A DNA stretch of 10,151 nucleotides from Larix sibirica. Its lineage: Eukaryota > Streptophyta > Pinopsida > Pinales > Pinaceae. Below are positions 1 to 7,400 of this stretch, in pieces. Position 1 is the first letter of the stretch. Every line of letters starts with the position of its first letter. Made by a program: the position numbers and the translations under genes. The stretch spans positions 12,265 to 22,415 of the forward strand of contig NWUY0304148983.1 in assembly GCA_004151065.3 (NCBI GenBank). Direction: 5' to 3'. The notes below the pieces were generated by a model. That model made no database searches, was not told the DNA's origin, and saw nothing but the letters and a program-made list of their open reading frames with translations.

Positions 1-61
1 ATTGTGTGCAATTTCATCCTTTCCAGCCCATGTTAAATTCCCAGCATTGTGTGCAATTTCA
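1..61. repeat. 16-bp perfect direct repeat at the left edge
   Basis: The 16 bases ATTGTGTGCAATTTCA occur at 1-16 and again at 46-61. The first copy is cut by the window edge, so the unit (period 45) may continue to the left. No function is evident. Confidence 0.7.
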
Positions 62-168
62 CTTGATATCATTTTTAGAATGATTCATAAAGAAAATGAG
101 CCTATGCTGGCCCATCTACTAGACAACTCTTCTAGTTTTAATAATTTAAACATGATACATTGCAAGTT

Positions 169-170
169 NN
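169..170. other. Two ambiguous bases (assembly gap or low-quality site)
   Basis: NN occurs at 169-170 inside the minus-strand LINE remnant. Any reading frame crossing this point is unreliable, and the true gap length may differ from two bases. Confidence 0.95.
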
Positions 171-496
171 CGATGGTCAGATTGGGTGAGGGGGATGTTA
201 CATCCTCTTCCCCCCATATTATTTTCCTCTATTAGCTCGATTTTCCTTCTTTTTTTCGAATCTGTTGAGGGGTGTTGCTTGATAATGTTTGTTTGTTCTA
301 GATCTAGAAAGCCCTTATCTTTAGAATTCATTTATGTGTCTTCTCTAGCTTCAAACTGATTTGGATGGAATGTGAATTGAATTGGGGGAGGGGGGTTTGG
401 ATTCCAAGGGACTTTCTGTTTGTGTGAAATAGTGGATAATCCCTCTAGTTTAACTTGCAAGGAGGGAGGAATGGGTCAGGTGATTTTTACTAAGGG

Positions 497-1072
497 GCCA
501 TCATAGTAGAGATGGCCATGCTCTTTGCACTTTCTGCATCTAAAGGGAATGTGCTCATAATCCAAGGTTTGAATCCACTTAATGTCTTGAAAGATAAGAC
601 ATATAGAGCCTTGAAGGGGTTTTGAGACATTTCAGTATATACAAATTCACATAAAGGATATGTATCTACTTTGTTTGGTTGCCTCTGATATTTTTATATA
701 TTTTCCCAAAGTGTTGTTGATGCCCATAAGGGTTTCTTCCTCCTAGTATTCATGGGGGAGAGAATATAGTCTTACCCAGACCAGAAATTCATAGAAATAT
801 TCTTGCTCCTGACTGAAGTTACCTTTCCAATAGCGCATGAATAGGCCTTCATTGTTGAAGAAGTATGGACCTTGATCCACAACACACTCTCAATTGTCCA
901 CAACACACTCTCAATTGTCCGGGTTAGAAAAAATGGTTGTGAAAAAACCTTTCTATCCTAGATTTAGTTCAATATCTCCTTTTGGTCTCTGTTTATTTGT
1001 GATCCAACTTATTAGAGCTTTCTCATTGGGACATAATCCTAAAAAATTACATGTGAGGGCATGATCTTGCAT
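497..1072 (-). pseudogene. DUF4283-like core plus CCHC_4-type zinc knuckle of LINE ORF1, disabled
   Basis: Minus-strand translation shows blocks typical of plant LINE ORF1: a QDHALTCNFLG-like block near 1072-1040, a KGFFTTIF block near 945-925, a GPYFFNNEGLFMRYW block near 873-829, a VWVRLYSLP block near 777-751 and a LGKYIKISEATKQ block near 713-675. These are followed by DYEHIPFRCRKC. The knuckle has Cys codons at 538-536 and 529-527 and His at 514-512. The fourth ligand, normally Cys, is Gly (GGC, 499-497), so metal binding should be lost. There is an in-frame stop just before the KGFF block and others further on. The blocks are what the sequence shows. The family name is established knowledge recalled without a search. 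Confidence 0.75.
877..918. repeat. 21-bp perfect tandem duplication inside the LINE ORF1 remnant
   Basis: Two identical 21-bp units sit head to tail at 877-897 and 898-918. Because 21 is a multiple of three, the duplication keeps the minus-strand frame and repeats seven codons, one of them a stop. The perfect identity suggests it is more recent than much of the surrounding decay, or a replication-slippage event. Confidence 0.9.
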
Positions 1073-1132
1073 ATATTACCCATAGGCACTCAACTTACTT
1101 TCATATGTTACCGATAGGAACTCAACTTACTT
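1070..1132. repeat. Two-copy 32-bp-period tandem repeat
   Basis: Copies at 1070-1100 and 1102-1132 match at 28 of 31 positions and are separated by one T. They lie just upstream (on the minus strand) of the DUF4283-like core and next to an 11-bp ATCCCACATCG on the minus strand (1155-1145). The block does not read as ORF1 protein and may be a small insertion. Confidence 0.85.
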
Positions 1133-1557
1133 GAGGGGACTTCCCGATGTGGGATTGATTTTGATTTGGGGAAGCATCCTCATGAGAAAGGGTTGACTAA
1201 CAACTTGGGATTGTCATGGATCTAAGTTTCTCTTGCTTCTACAAAATTCTCTGGGTACGAATCTTTAGCGACCCTTGGTTGTTTTTCCGTTTGTGAATTG
1301 GAAACTTCCGAAGATTTGGTTGAAGAAGGTTTTTCAAAAGATGGATGCAATACAACAATATCATGATATAAAGGATCCCCGCTCTCTCTTGGTGGTGTGT
1401 CCGACCATAAAGATGGTAATCAAGTGCAACCATTTTAAAATTCTAATAATAATAAATTAGACGCAAATTTAATTTAATAGAGGATTCCTAAATGTTAAAT
1501 AATGAAATTTGTGTTTGAAGGTGAGGATGGGAGTGTATAGTTTTTTAAAGGAAAAAA

Positions 1558-1623
1558 CATCTTAAAAATAAAGTGGAGTAATAAAATAAGCATCTTAAGA
1601 ATAAAGTAGAGTAATAAAATTAA
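1558..1623. repeat. 33-bp tandem duplication in the AT-rich spacer
   Basis: Units at 1558-1590 and 1591-1623 both begin CATCTTAA, continue with an ATAAAGT block and end in AGAGTAATAAAAT or GGAGTAATAAAAT plus three bases. They differ at only a few positions. It is an ordinary local duplication. Confidence 0.85.
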
Positions 1624-1880
1624 AGTGAGCTTAATTTAAGTGGTATATTAAATATGAGATAATGAAATTTTGATTTAACATGGAGTGGAAGTGGGGTGAG
1701 ATTACAAATTTCAAAATGTATGCTTTCAAAAAGTGTTTTAAGCTTAAAATGAGTGAGCTAAAGTCTTTATGCAATTCCAAGAGTTGAAAACTCTCATTTC
1801 AACAATTTCGTCGGATTTAAAAATTCACTAGATAGTGAGTGCAAATCACCTAAACTTTACCTTACACCAACTTAAAATAG

Positions 1881-2291
1881 TAATAAATTAAAATTGAGTA
1901 TAATTTAAATCCTATTGAGTTAATAAATAGGCAATTATTTTGCATGTTTCACAATAGATGACCATGTTAGGTGAGCTTCTTACCATGTTTAACTATGAAT
2001 AACCATATTAAGCCATAATTTCTTATGGTTTAGTATGTTTAACCATAATTAATAATAAATTAAACTTGAGTATAATTTAAATCCTATTGAATTAATAAGT
2101 GAACAATTTTTGGTGGGTTTCTTACCATAACCATAGATGATCATATTAGGTGTTTTTTTTTTTTTCATGTTTCACTATAGATGACCAATATGGTTTCTTT
2201 ACCATAGATAACCATATTAGGTGGGTTTCTTACCATAGATGACCATATTAAACCATGATTATTTTATGATTTAGTATATTTGACCATAATT
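1881..2291. repeat. 172-bp imperfect duplication with nested shorter repeats
   Basis: A block starting TAATAAATTAAA and running to a GACCATAATT/AACCATAATT end occurs at about 1881-2052 and again, longer, at 2053-2291. Within it a short motif close to CATAGATGACCATATTAGGT recurs near 1951, 2130, 2173, 2201 and 2232, often followed by GGGTTTCTTACC. The second copy is longer because this short motif was multiplied. A 9-bp hairpin with one G-T pair lies at 2010-2031. No function is evident. Confidence 0.75.
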
Positions 2292-2411
2292 GAAGAATTC
2301 ACCATTGAATAATTAATTATTTATCTTTATGTTTTACCACAACCACATCGTCTATCGGCCTAATTTAAGGCGCCTAGCTACAAAATTAAGAGAATAATAA
2401 TGTAATGTTTA

Positions 2412-2430
2412 TAGCCGTTATTGTCGGCTA
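2412..2430. promoter_or_regulatory. Perfect 6-bp inverted repeat in the proximal promoter
   Basis: TAGCCG at 2412-2417 and CGGCTA at 2425-2430 are perfect inverted copies separated by seven bases, about 60 bp upstream of the first TATA box. A separate 8-bp palindrome, AGGCGCCT, lies at 2368-2375. These two GC-containing islands stand out from the AT-rich surroundings. A dimeric transcription-factor site is possible, but none is recognised by name. Confidence 0.3.
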
Positions 2431-2470
2431 ATACTTCACTCATAACGCATAAAAGTACACCTTTTAATGT

Positions 2471-2508
2471 TATAAATAACACCCAACTTCCAAGATTATA
2501 AATAACAC
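2471..2508 (+). promoter_or_regulatory. Duplicated TATA box of the F-box/kelch gene
   Basis: TATAAATAACAC occurs twice, at 2471-2482 (last base C of ACACC) and 2497-2508, a period of 26 bp. Either could serve as a plant TATA box. The nearer one predicts transcription starting near 2530, giving a leader of about 125 bases with no ATG before the chosen start at 2655. The sequence match is direct. Promoter use is inferred. Confidence 0.6.
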
Positions 2509-2568
2509 AGTTTCAATATAGAGTTACTTCGTTGAAGCTTAGTTAAAACTCAATTTCTGAGTGCTCTC

Positions 2569-2643
2569 CATTTGCGTAGCTTGAAAAGGAGGTCCGCAGG
2601 TTTGGTCCGCAGCATTTGCATAACTTGAGAAGGAGGTCCCCAG
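2569..2643 (+). repeat. 31-bp direct repeat in the 5' leader (period 44)
   Basis: The segment starting CATTTGCGTAGCTTGA at 2569-2599 recurs at 2613-2643 with 4 mismatches in 31 bases. Each copy ends in AGGAGGTCC plus CAG after one base. It lies between the predicted start of transcription and the start codon, so it would be part of the mRNA leader. No upstream ATG is created. Confidence 0.85.
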
Positions 2644-2654
2644 CGTTGGCAGTA

Positions 2655-3713
2655 ATGGAGGCTATTCCCGATATTCCTACTGATGTTGAACGAGAGGTGT
2701 TGCTGAGAGTTCCATATGAATTACACGATAAATTCAAGACTGTGTGCAGAAGCTGGGAGACTACGATCGATAGTCCAGAGTTCTACAAGGACAGAAAGAA
2801 GTTTGGTAAGAGCCAACATTTGATATGTATTAGTCAGACTCTCCCCAGTATACCCTCGAGTAACCCTATTCCCAACACTGGAATAACTGTATACGACCCT
2901 GTGAACGGCAGATGGGAAAGAATACCCCCCATTCCTAACTTTCCTCGATTTCCCAGTAACTGTGAGTTGCTTTCTGTAAATGGGAAGCTTGTTTTGTTGG
3001 GTGGATGCTCGATCCCAGAGCTTATGCCCATGAAAACAGTTTTCATTTACGATTTTGAGTCCAGGAAATGGCGCCAAGGAGCAGACATGCCCACAAGCCG
3101 GTTCGCGTTTGCATGTTCAGTTTCTTCTTCGAAAGATGTTATTTACGTCGCTGGCGGCTGTGATGAGCATGGCAACATTCTGGCGACTGCAGAAGTTTAC
3201 GATGTGGAAGCAGACAACTGGGAAATCCTGCCTCGCATGACACAAAATCGCAAAAAAGCTCTCGGTGTTTTCATGGACGGCAAATTCATGGTCATAAGTG
3301 GATTAACCAACGCGGATGTGCAATTGTCAAGCGCGGAAGTTCTTGATACGAAGACGAATACTTGGAACACGCCGTTGGAAGAGATGTGGAGTTTAGAGAT
3401 GGATATTCAGTACTGCGTTTCTACATGTTTGGGGGACTACTTGTATGTCATCGATTGGTTCAACGGACTCATGGCCAACTATAATCCTCACAATAACGTT
3501 TGGACGTCTCTGCCATTTTATCCGGAAGATATTTCCGTTATTAGCTGCGTTGCACCGTGGCGCGATCGGATTTTTGTGAGTGGTACTGATGCTGTGAATC
3601 GTTATACGGTCTCTTATTTGTTTCAACCGTCAACTGGGGAGTTGACTGCAATTGACACCGGGGGAGGCATTGCGGGCTATATTAATGAACACGCTGCAAC
3701 CGTCCAGATCTGA
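2655..3713 (+). CDS. F-box/kelch-repeat protein, KMD/KFB-like
   Basis: This single-exon gene encodes 352 residues. Residues 4-48 form an F-box (IPDIPTDVEREVLLRV, then VCRSWE at 30-35), the segment that binds SKP1/ASK in SCF ubiquitin ligases. Kelch-type repeats follow, ending in YDPxxxRWERIPP (80-92), LLGGC (114-118), YDFESRKWRQGADMP (132-146), YVAGGCDE (164-171) with AEVYDVEADNWEILPRM (179-195), a weakened repeat with VISGLT (213-218) and AEVLDTKTNTW (227-237), and a degenerate C-terminal half (238-352). The layout and the GADMP and AGG.DE blocks resemble the plant KMD/KFB family, whose known members direct type-B response regulators or phenylalanine ammonia-lyase to degradation. The substrate here cannot be read from sequence. 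ATG at 2655 is the first ATG in the leader, with purine at -3 and G at +4, and it starts two residues before the F-box as in relatives. The frame is open to the TGA at 3711. It probably acts in cytosol or nucleus, since no signal or membrane segment is seen. Confidence 0.9.
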   Translation: MEAIPDIPTDVEREVLLRVPYELHDKFKTVCRSWETTIDSPEFYKDRKKFGKSQHLICISQTLPSIPSSNPIPNTGITVYDPVNGRWERIPPIPNFPRFPSNCELLSVNGKLVLLGGCSIPELMPMKTVFIYDFESRKWRQGADMPTSRFAFACSVSSSKDVIYVAGGCDEHGNILATAEVYDVEADNWEILPRMTQNRKKALGVFMDGKFMVISGLTNADVQLSSAEVLDTKTNTWNTPLEEMWSLEMDIQYCVSTCLGDYLYVIDWFNGLMANYNPHNNVWTSLPFYPEDISVISCVAPWRDRIFVSGTDAVNRYTVSYLFQPSTGELTAIDTGGGIAGYINEHAATVQI

Positions 3714-4040
3714 ATAGTCCCCTCTTTATATTTTTATTTGCAAGCCTGCCTACTTGTGGTCTAGGTATTCTGCTTCATAAATGCTTTTTGCTTTGTTGAT
3801 AGAGGTTACATAGTTTCATAGTGTGCACAGGCGACTATGACGGAGTTAATGTTGCCAGATCCATGCAATTTAAATCTCTGTCATCTTACCACAACCAAAT
3901 CGGTTTTTGCATCGTCAGTGCAACCGGATATTCTTTAATCTAGTGGAGAATGTACATGGTTCCTCACAACTATTTTCTTAACTACTATCTTTAAGAAATG
4001 GGGTATAAAATTCTCATTTTAATGGGATATTCTGAATCTA
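3714..4040 (+). other. Probable 3' UTR and downstream sequence of the F-box/kelch gene
   Basis: There is no ORF of note. The stretch starts T-rich after the stop, as in plant 3' UTRs, but no single polyadenylation signal can be chosen. The clearest AATAAA on this strand is at 4295-4300, nearly 600 bases past the stop. A 28-29-bp sequence beginning GGATATTCT and containing AATCTAGTGGAGAATGTA occurs at 3926-3954 and again at 4025-4052, 99 bp apart, about twice the 49-bp period of the array that follows. Confidence 0.5.
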
Positions 4041-4256
4041 GTGGAGAATGTATCGTGCTTTCTTAGGATGTATGGCCTGAGTTTCCTGTGATGGAAATAT
4101 GTTGTGCTTTCTGGGGATGTGTGTTTTGAGTTTTTTGTGATGGAAGTTTATTGTGTTTTTTTATGATGTATGGACTGAGTTTCATGCGATGGAAATGTTT
4201 TTTGCTTTCTCATGATGTATGAGTTTTCTACGATGGAAATATATTGTATTTTCTCC
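4041..4256. repeat. Degenerate 49-bp tandem repeat, about 4.4 copies
   Basis: Units begin at about 4041, 4090, 4139, 4188 and 4232. Each starts with a GATGGAAAT-like block (the first is GTGGAGAAT), followed by a TTGTGCTTTCT block, a GATGTATGG block and a TGAGTTTC/TTTT block. The fourth unit is 44 bp through a small deletion. It is a local minisatellite-like array with no coding content. Confidence 0.85.
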
Positions 4257-4793
4257 CATTAATAGAAATTATATATTTTGGTTCGATCACTTATAATAAA
4301 TTTTGAGTTATTATACCTATACAAATACTTGTGAATAGCTAAGATATTGCTATTTTATTGTGTAGGGTTTTCCTCACAATGGTGAGAAGGGCACATCTAT
4401 ATGATATGGTTGGCCTATTTATGAGCATTTATGGGTTATGAGACATGTTCCACTATGTCTGGATTTATGTTTATAGTAATAAATAACATTTGATTCATTA
4501 AAAAATATTTCTTTATGGTTGAGATATGATCTTTTCTGTGTGGTAGTGTTGATAGTGTTGAGAAAGAACACACTCTATTTATTGGTTGAGAGTACCTATG
4601 CTTCTGGATCCATGGCCTTAGCTTAGGTATGAAATTTTCAAGTATGGATTGAATTGAATGTGTTTATGGTTGGGTGAAAATTTGTATGGTTGAAAATAGT
4701 TTCCCCTTAATGAGATAAGTATTTTATTATATGTATATTTACTACATCCTTGGAATTACATGTGCTTATGGATCTGATTTGCTTATGATCTAA
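4257..4793. other. AT-rich stretch without a recognisable gene
   Basis: Both strands are closed by stops and no protein family is recognised. Short echoes of a TATGGTTGAG motif (near 4515, 4580 and 4665) suggest it is an older, more decayed part of the repeat field that becomes clearer from 4794 onward. Confidence 0.55.
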
Positions 4794-5450
4794 ATGGTTG
4801 TAGGTGAAAGCCTTGAGATATGATTTTATATGGCTATATATGATACTTTTCATGCTTGATTTTTTTCATGTTGATATGGCATTGATTGGTAGATGAATAC
4901 CTGCTCATGGATTTGATTGGCTTATGGATTGTATGGTTGCAGGTGGAATCCATGAGATTTGGTGTTTGTTTATTTAGATGATATAATTTATATCTGAATG
5001 TTGTTATGTTTATATGGTTGTAGATGATAGCCACTAGATCGGATTCATTTGTTGTAGATTTGTTGAACATTTGGTAGCGAGAAGATCTAAATTTATTGGA
5101 GATTCTTCATAGCGAGTAGATCTAATTTTTATTTATGTTGAGATCTTATTTTTATTATCCTTATATGGGTGTAGGTGGAATCCATGAGCTCCTATATATA
5201 TTCTGTCATTTCTATGGTTGTAGATGGAAGCCTTTTATGTGATTTTACTATGTGTTGTAAATCTAGTTTTACTAATGCCGTAGTTCTGACTTTGATATTG
5301 GTCATAGATATGATATTTATGTGGTTACATGGTTGTGGGTAGAAGTTTGTGTATGTTGCATGTGATGTTCAAATTCATTTTTAAATTATATACTTGGTCA
5401 TAGATATGATATTTATGTCGTTACATGGTTGTAGGGAGAAGCTTGTATAT
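4794..5450. repeat. Dispersed 26-bp motif ATGGTTGTAGGTGGAAGCC... repeated seven times
   Basis: A motif close to ATGGTTGTAGGTGGAAGCC followed by a TTGAGAT-like block occurs on the plus strand at about 4794, 4933, 5014, 5165, 5214, 5329 and 5425. Spacing is irregular (139, 81, 151, 49, 115 and 96 bp) and the intervening DNA is only partly similar. All copies share one orientation, which points to a decayed tandem array rather than scattered insertions. No product or function is suggested. Confidence 0.75.
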
Positions 5451-5491
5451 GTTGCATGTGATGTTCAAATTCATTTTTAAATTACATACTT
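5300..5491. repeat. 96-bp tandem duplication
   Basis: Copy one (5300-5395) and copy two (5396-5491) abut exactly and differ at about six positions by eye. Each starts GGTCATAGATATGATATTTA and ends with a TTTAAATTATATACTT or TTTAAATTACATACTT block. It is the youngest and cleanest unit of the repeat field downstream of the F-box/kelch gene. Confidence 0.9.
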
Positions 5492-5794
5492 AGACCTTGA
5501 TACACTTAGGCATTCCTTTCTTGGAAGTATCCAGTTTTTTGAAGGACTAATTGTTTTAAATTGGTTGGATTGTTAGCCTAGAATTAGAAACCTTATTCTG
5601 ATGTGCATTGACTCATTTCATCCTTCCCATTGGATTCGAATAACCAAGAAAAACTAATAAATTGAATGGAGAAAAACTTCAAGCTAAAATAACATCCATC
5701 GCTTTCAATATTTTGGACTAGTAGAGTCACCAGTGGATTATTTAACAATGGAATCGCCAAATGAATGATTGAAGTCACAATTTTGTGTCTAAAT
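5492..5794. other. Unassigned stretch between the repeat field and the kelch pseudogene
   Basis: Nothing can be assigned. On the minus strand the frame of the kelch fragment stays open into this stretch down to 5593, but similarity to the kelch protein stops near 5795 and the continuing residues match no family I recognise. I could not find LINE ORF2 sequence in the plus direction here, which is relevant to how the fragment came to abut the LINE at 6171. Confidence 0.5.
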
Positions 5795-6170
5795 CGAAGA
5801 AGAAACATAAACTGAACAAGAAATCCCAAACTGAATTGTGGGTATGTCAGGTCCTTGCGCCATTTCCTTGACTGAAAGTCATAAATGAATATCATTTTCA
5901 TGGTCATAAGCTCTGGGATCGAACATCCACTCAACATAACAAGCTTTCCATTTATAGAAAGCAAAATGGGGGGTATTCTTTCCCATCTATCATTCATAGG
6001 GACATATACGGTTATTCGAGTGTTGGGAAAAGGGTTACTCCAGGGTATACAACCAAGAGTCTAACTGATACATACCAAATGTTCACTCTTACCAAACTTC
6101 TTTCTGTCCTCATTGAAGTATGGAATGTCAATCGATATCTCCCATCTTCCCCACGCAGTCATGAATATGA
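5795..6170 (-). pseudogene. Inverted, truncated copy of the F-box/kelch gene
   Basis: The minus strand from 6170 to 5795 aligns with codons about 27-159 of the gene at 2655. It starts inside the F-box and stops after the second kelch strand block. Compared with that gene it carries a CAG-to-TAG stop at codon 61 (complement of 6061-6063), an in-frame 33-nt deletion removing codons 94-104 (after WERIPPI), and a frameshift just after the SRKWR block at codon 140. The rest aligns closely, with identical blocks of 25 nt (6086-6110 against 2788-2812) and 24 nt (5965-5988 against 2910-2933). The first 26 codons, the promoter and the C-terminal half are absent. No functional protein is possible. Both breakpoints are sharp: 6170/6171 is where LINE sequence starts. 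Confidence 0.92.
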
Positions 6171-6471
6171 TGGCTTAAAGATGGATAAAAAAAATCAATT
6201 TTTTCCATGACTCAATGATTTAGCATAGTCATCACAATAGAATATCCCACCTCCAAACTAATGAAGGCCAGAATCTCACTAGGCATGAGGACATTGAAGA
6301 AGAATTAATCTCCTACCATGATAGTCTCCTATCTGAAAAAAAAACACCAATAGAGAAGTTGCTATGGATAAAATAATGCATAAGATCCCCACTCTAGTCA
6401 CCAATGAACAAAATGAAAGCCTTCTCTGACAAATCTCTCTTGAAAAAGTGGAAGCAACAAGTATGATCATG

Positions 6472-7400
6472 CCTACGGGGAAATCTCTAGTTCCAGATGC
6501 TTTCATGGCCAACTTCTATCGTCATTGTTGGAAGTTTGTGCAACATGATGTTTGGGAAGAAATGGAAGAGTCTATATCTCGTCTAAACATCCTTCCTACC
6601 TTCAATGTTACCTTTCTCACGTTCATCCCCAAAGAGGAGGGCCCTTCAATCCCGAGTGAATTTTGTCCCATCTCCCTTTGCAATGTCATCTTTAAAATTA
6701 TCACCAAATCTATTGCTAATAGGCTCAAGCCAATTCTTCCTTATTTGATTTCGGAAGAGAAATTGAGATATGTTGAGGTTTGCTAGATACTATACAATAT
6801 CATCTTATCTCATGAAACCATGCACACTCTTAAGACTTATAAGAAATACGGCATGCTCATCAAGCTAGACCTTTCTAAAGCCTTTGACAAAATATCTTGG
6901 CACTTCATCAAACATTGGCTTCTTTCCCATCTAGGTTTGTTGGATATTGGCTCTCACCTCTTCAATTTTATTTTCCATTATAGTCAATGGATCTTTACCT
7001 AAAACATTCCCCCCCACCATAGTTTTGATGCAAGGAGATCCTATCTTTATGTTCGTCTTCATTCTTATGGTTGAGGGGCTTGGAAAAACACTTAAAACTG
7101 ATTTCGATGAAGTGCGTCTCTTCGGCATTCATCCAACTAATGATGATCTTGCATCTTATTAGCTTCAATTCATGGATGATACCTTGTTTCTTTCCTCCCC
7201 CACCCTATGGGAATTTATAACCATTAAGGGAATCCTTCCTACCTTCTTTGAATATTCAAGGTTTTCTCTTAACATGGACAAGTACGATATTTTATTTTTC
7301 AACACTCCCCTCATGATCCAACTTAGCATCTCTTTCTTGCTCCATTTTCATCACATCTCACTCCCTTCCAAGTATATGGGAGCTCCTCTCATTTACTCTG
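6472..7400 (+). pseudogene. LINE reverse transcriptase domain, broken
   Basis: The domain copies element RNA into DNA at the target site. Visible motifs in order are a degenerate GKSLVPDAF (family GKAPGPDGF, 6480-6506), FNVTFLTFIPKEEG, CPISLCNVIFKIITKSIANRLKP, LIKLDLSKAFDK with the first catalytic Asp at 6868-6870, LMQGDP (near 7030), the FMDD box with Asp-Asp at 7175-7180, and LPSKYMGAPL (7364-7393). TAG stops break it at 6784 and 7160, and the frame moves from frame 1 to frame 2 near 6930-6946. The three catalytic Asp codons survive, but the chain cannot be made as one protein. Confidence 0.88.

Larger units (their letters stand above)
150..1440 (-). mobile_element. Remnant of a plant LINE ORF1 (nucleic-acid-binding protein), partial
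   Basis: Reading the minus strand from about 1440 towards 150 gives, in broken frames, the order of a plant LINE ORF1 protein. First comes a Ser/Pro/Lys-rich N-terminal stretch (about 1240-1370), then a DUF4283-like core (about 1072-560), then a zinc knuckle (538-497), then a charged tail (about 331-170). In the LINE family this protein binds the element RNA and assembles the ribonucleoprotein with ORF2. Stops and frameshifts throughout mean no functional protein. The direction implies that ORF2 would lie to the left, outside the window. The left limit is uncertain: from 170 to 1 no protein similarity is recognised. The family assignment is from remembered motif order, not a search. Confidence 0.7.
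1441..2460. other. AT-rich intergenic spacer upstream of the F-box/kelch gene
   Basis: No coding sequence is recognisable on either strand. The stretch is very AT-rich and built of repeated blocks, described in separate entries. It probably contains the distal promoter of the gene at 2655, but no element here can be assigned with confidence. A 13-base T run lies at 2153-2165. Confidence 0.7.

Noticed and set aside
146-331. Minus-strand ORF of 61 codons as an independent small gene
   Set aside because: It is better explained as the charged tail of the LINE ORF1 remnant, and it runs into the NN gap.
1145-1155. Minus-strand ATCCCACATCG as an snRNA or snoRNA promoter element
   Set aside because: No TATA box at the spacing used by plant snRNA genes and no recognisable snRNA follows, so it is kept only as a curiosity.
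2010-2031. microRNA precursor hairpin
   Set aside because: A stem of only nine pairs in AT-rich repeated DNA is far too short for a plant miRNA precursor.
2616-2654. N-terminal extension of the F-box/kelch protein by 13 codons
   Set aside because: The extension would have to start at TTG. There is no ATG in frame before 2655, and it lies in the duplicated leader segment. ATG at 2655 places the F-box at the N-terminus as in the family.
4834-5070. Minus-strand ORF of 78 codons in the repeat field
   Set aside because: It lies in low-complexity repeated DNA, with Asn/His/Ile-rich translation and no family resemblance.
4041-5491. CRISPR-like array
   Set aside because: Repeats are degenerate, spacers are not unique or uniform, and the DNA is of plant nuclear type.
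5593-5997. A separate minus-strand gene of 134 codons
   Set aside because: Its first half is the disabled kelch copy read across a deletion, and its second half is an accidental open frame after the frameshift.
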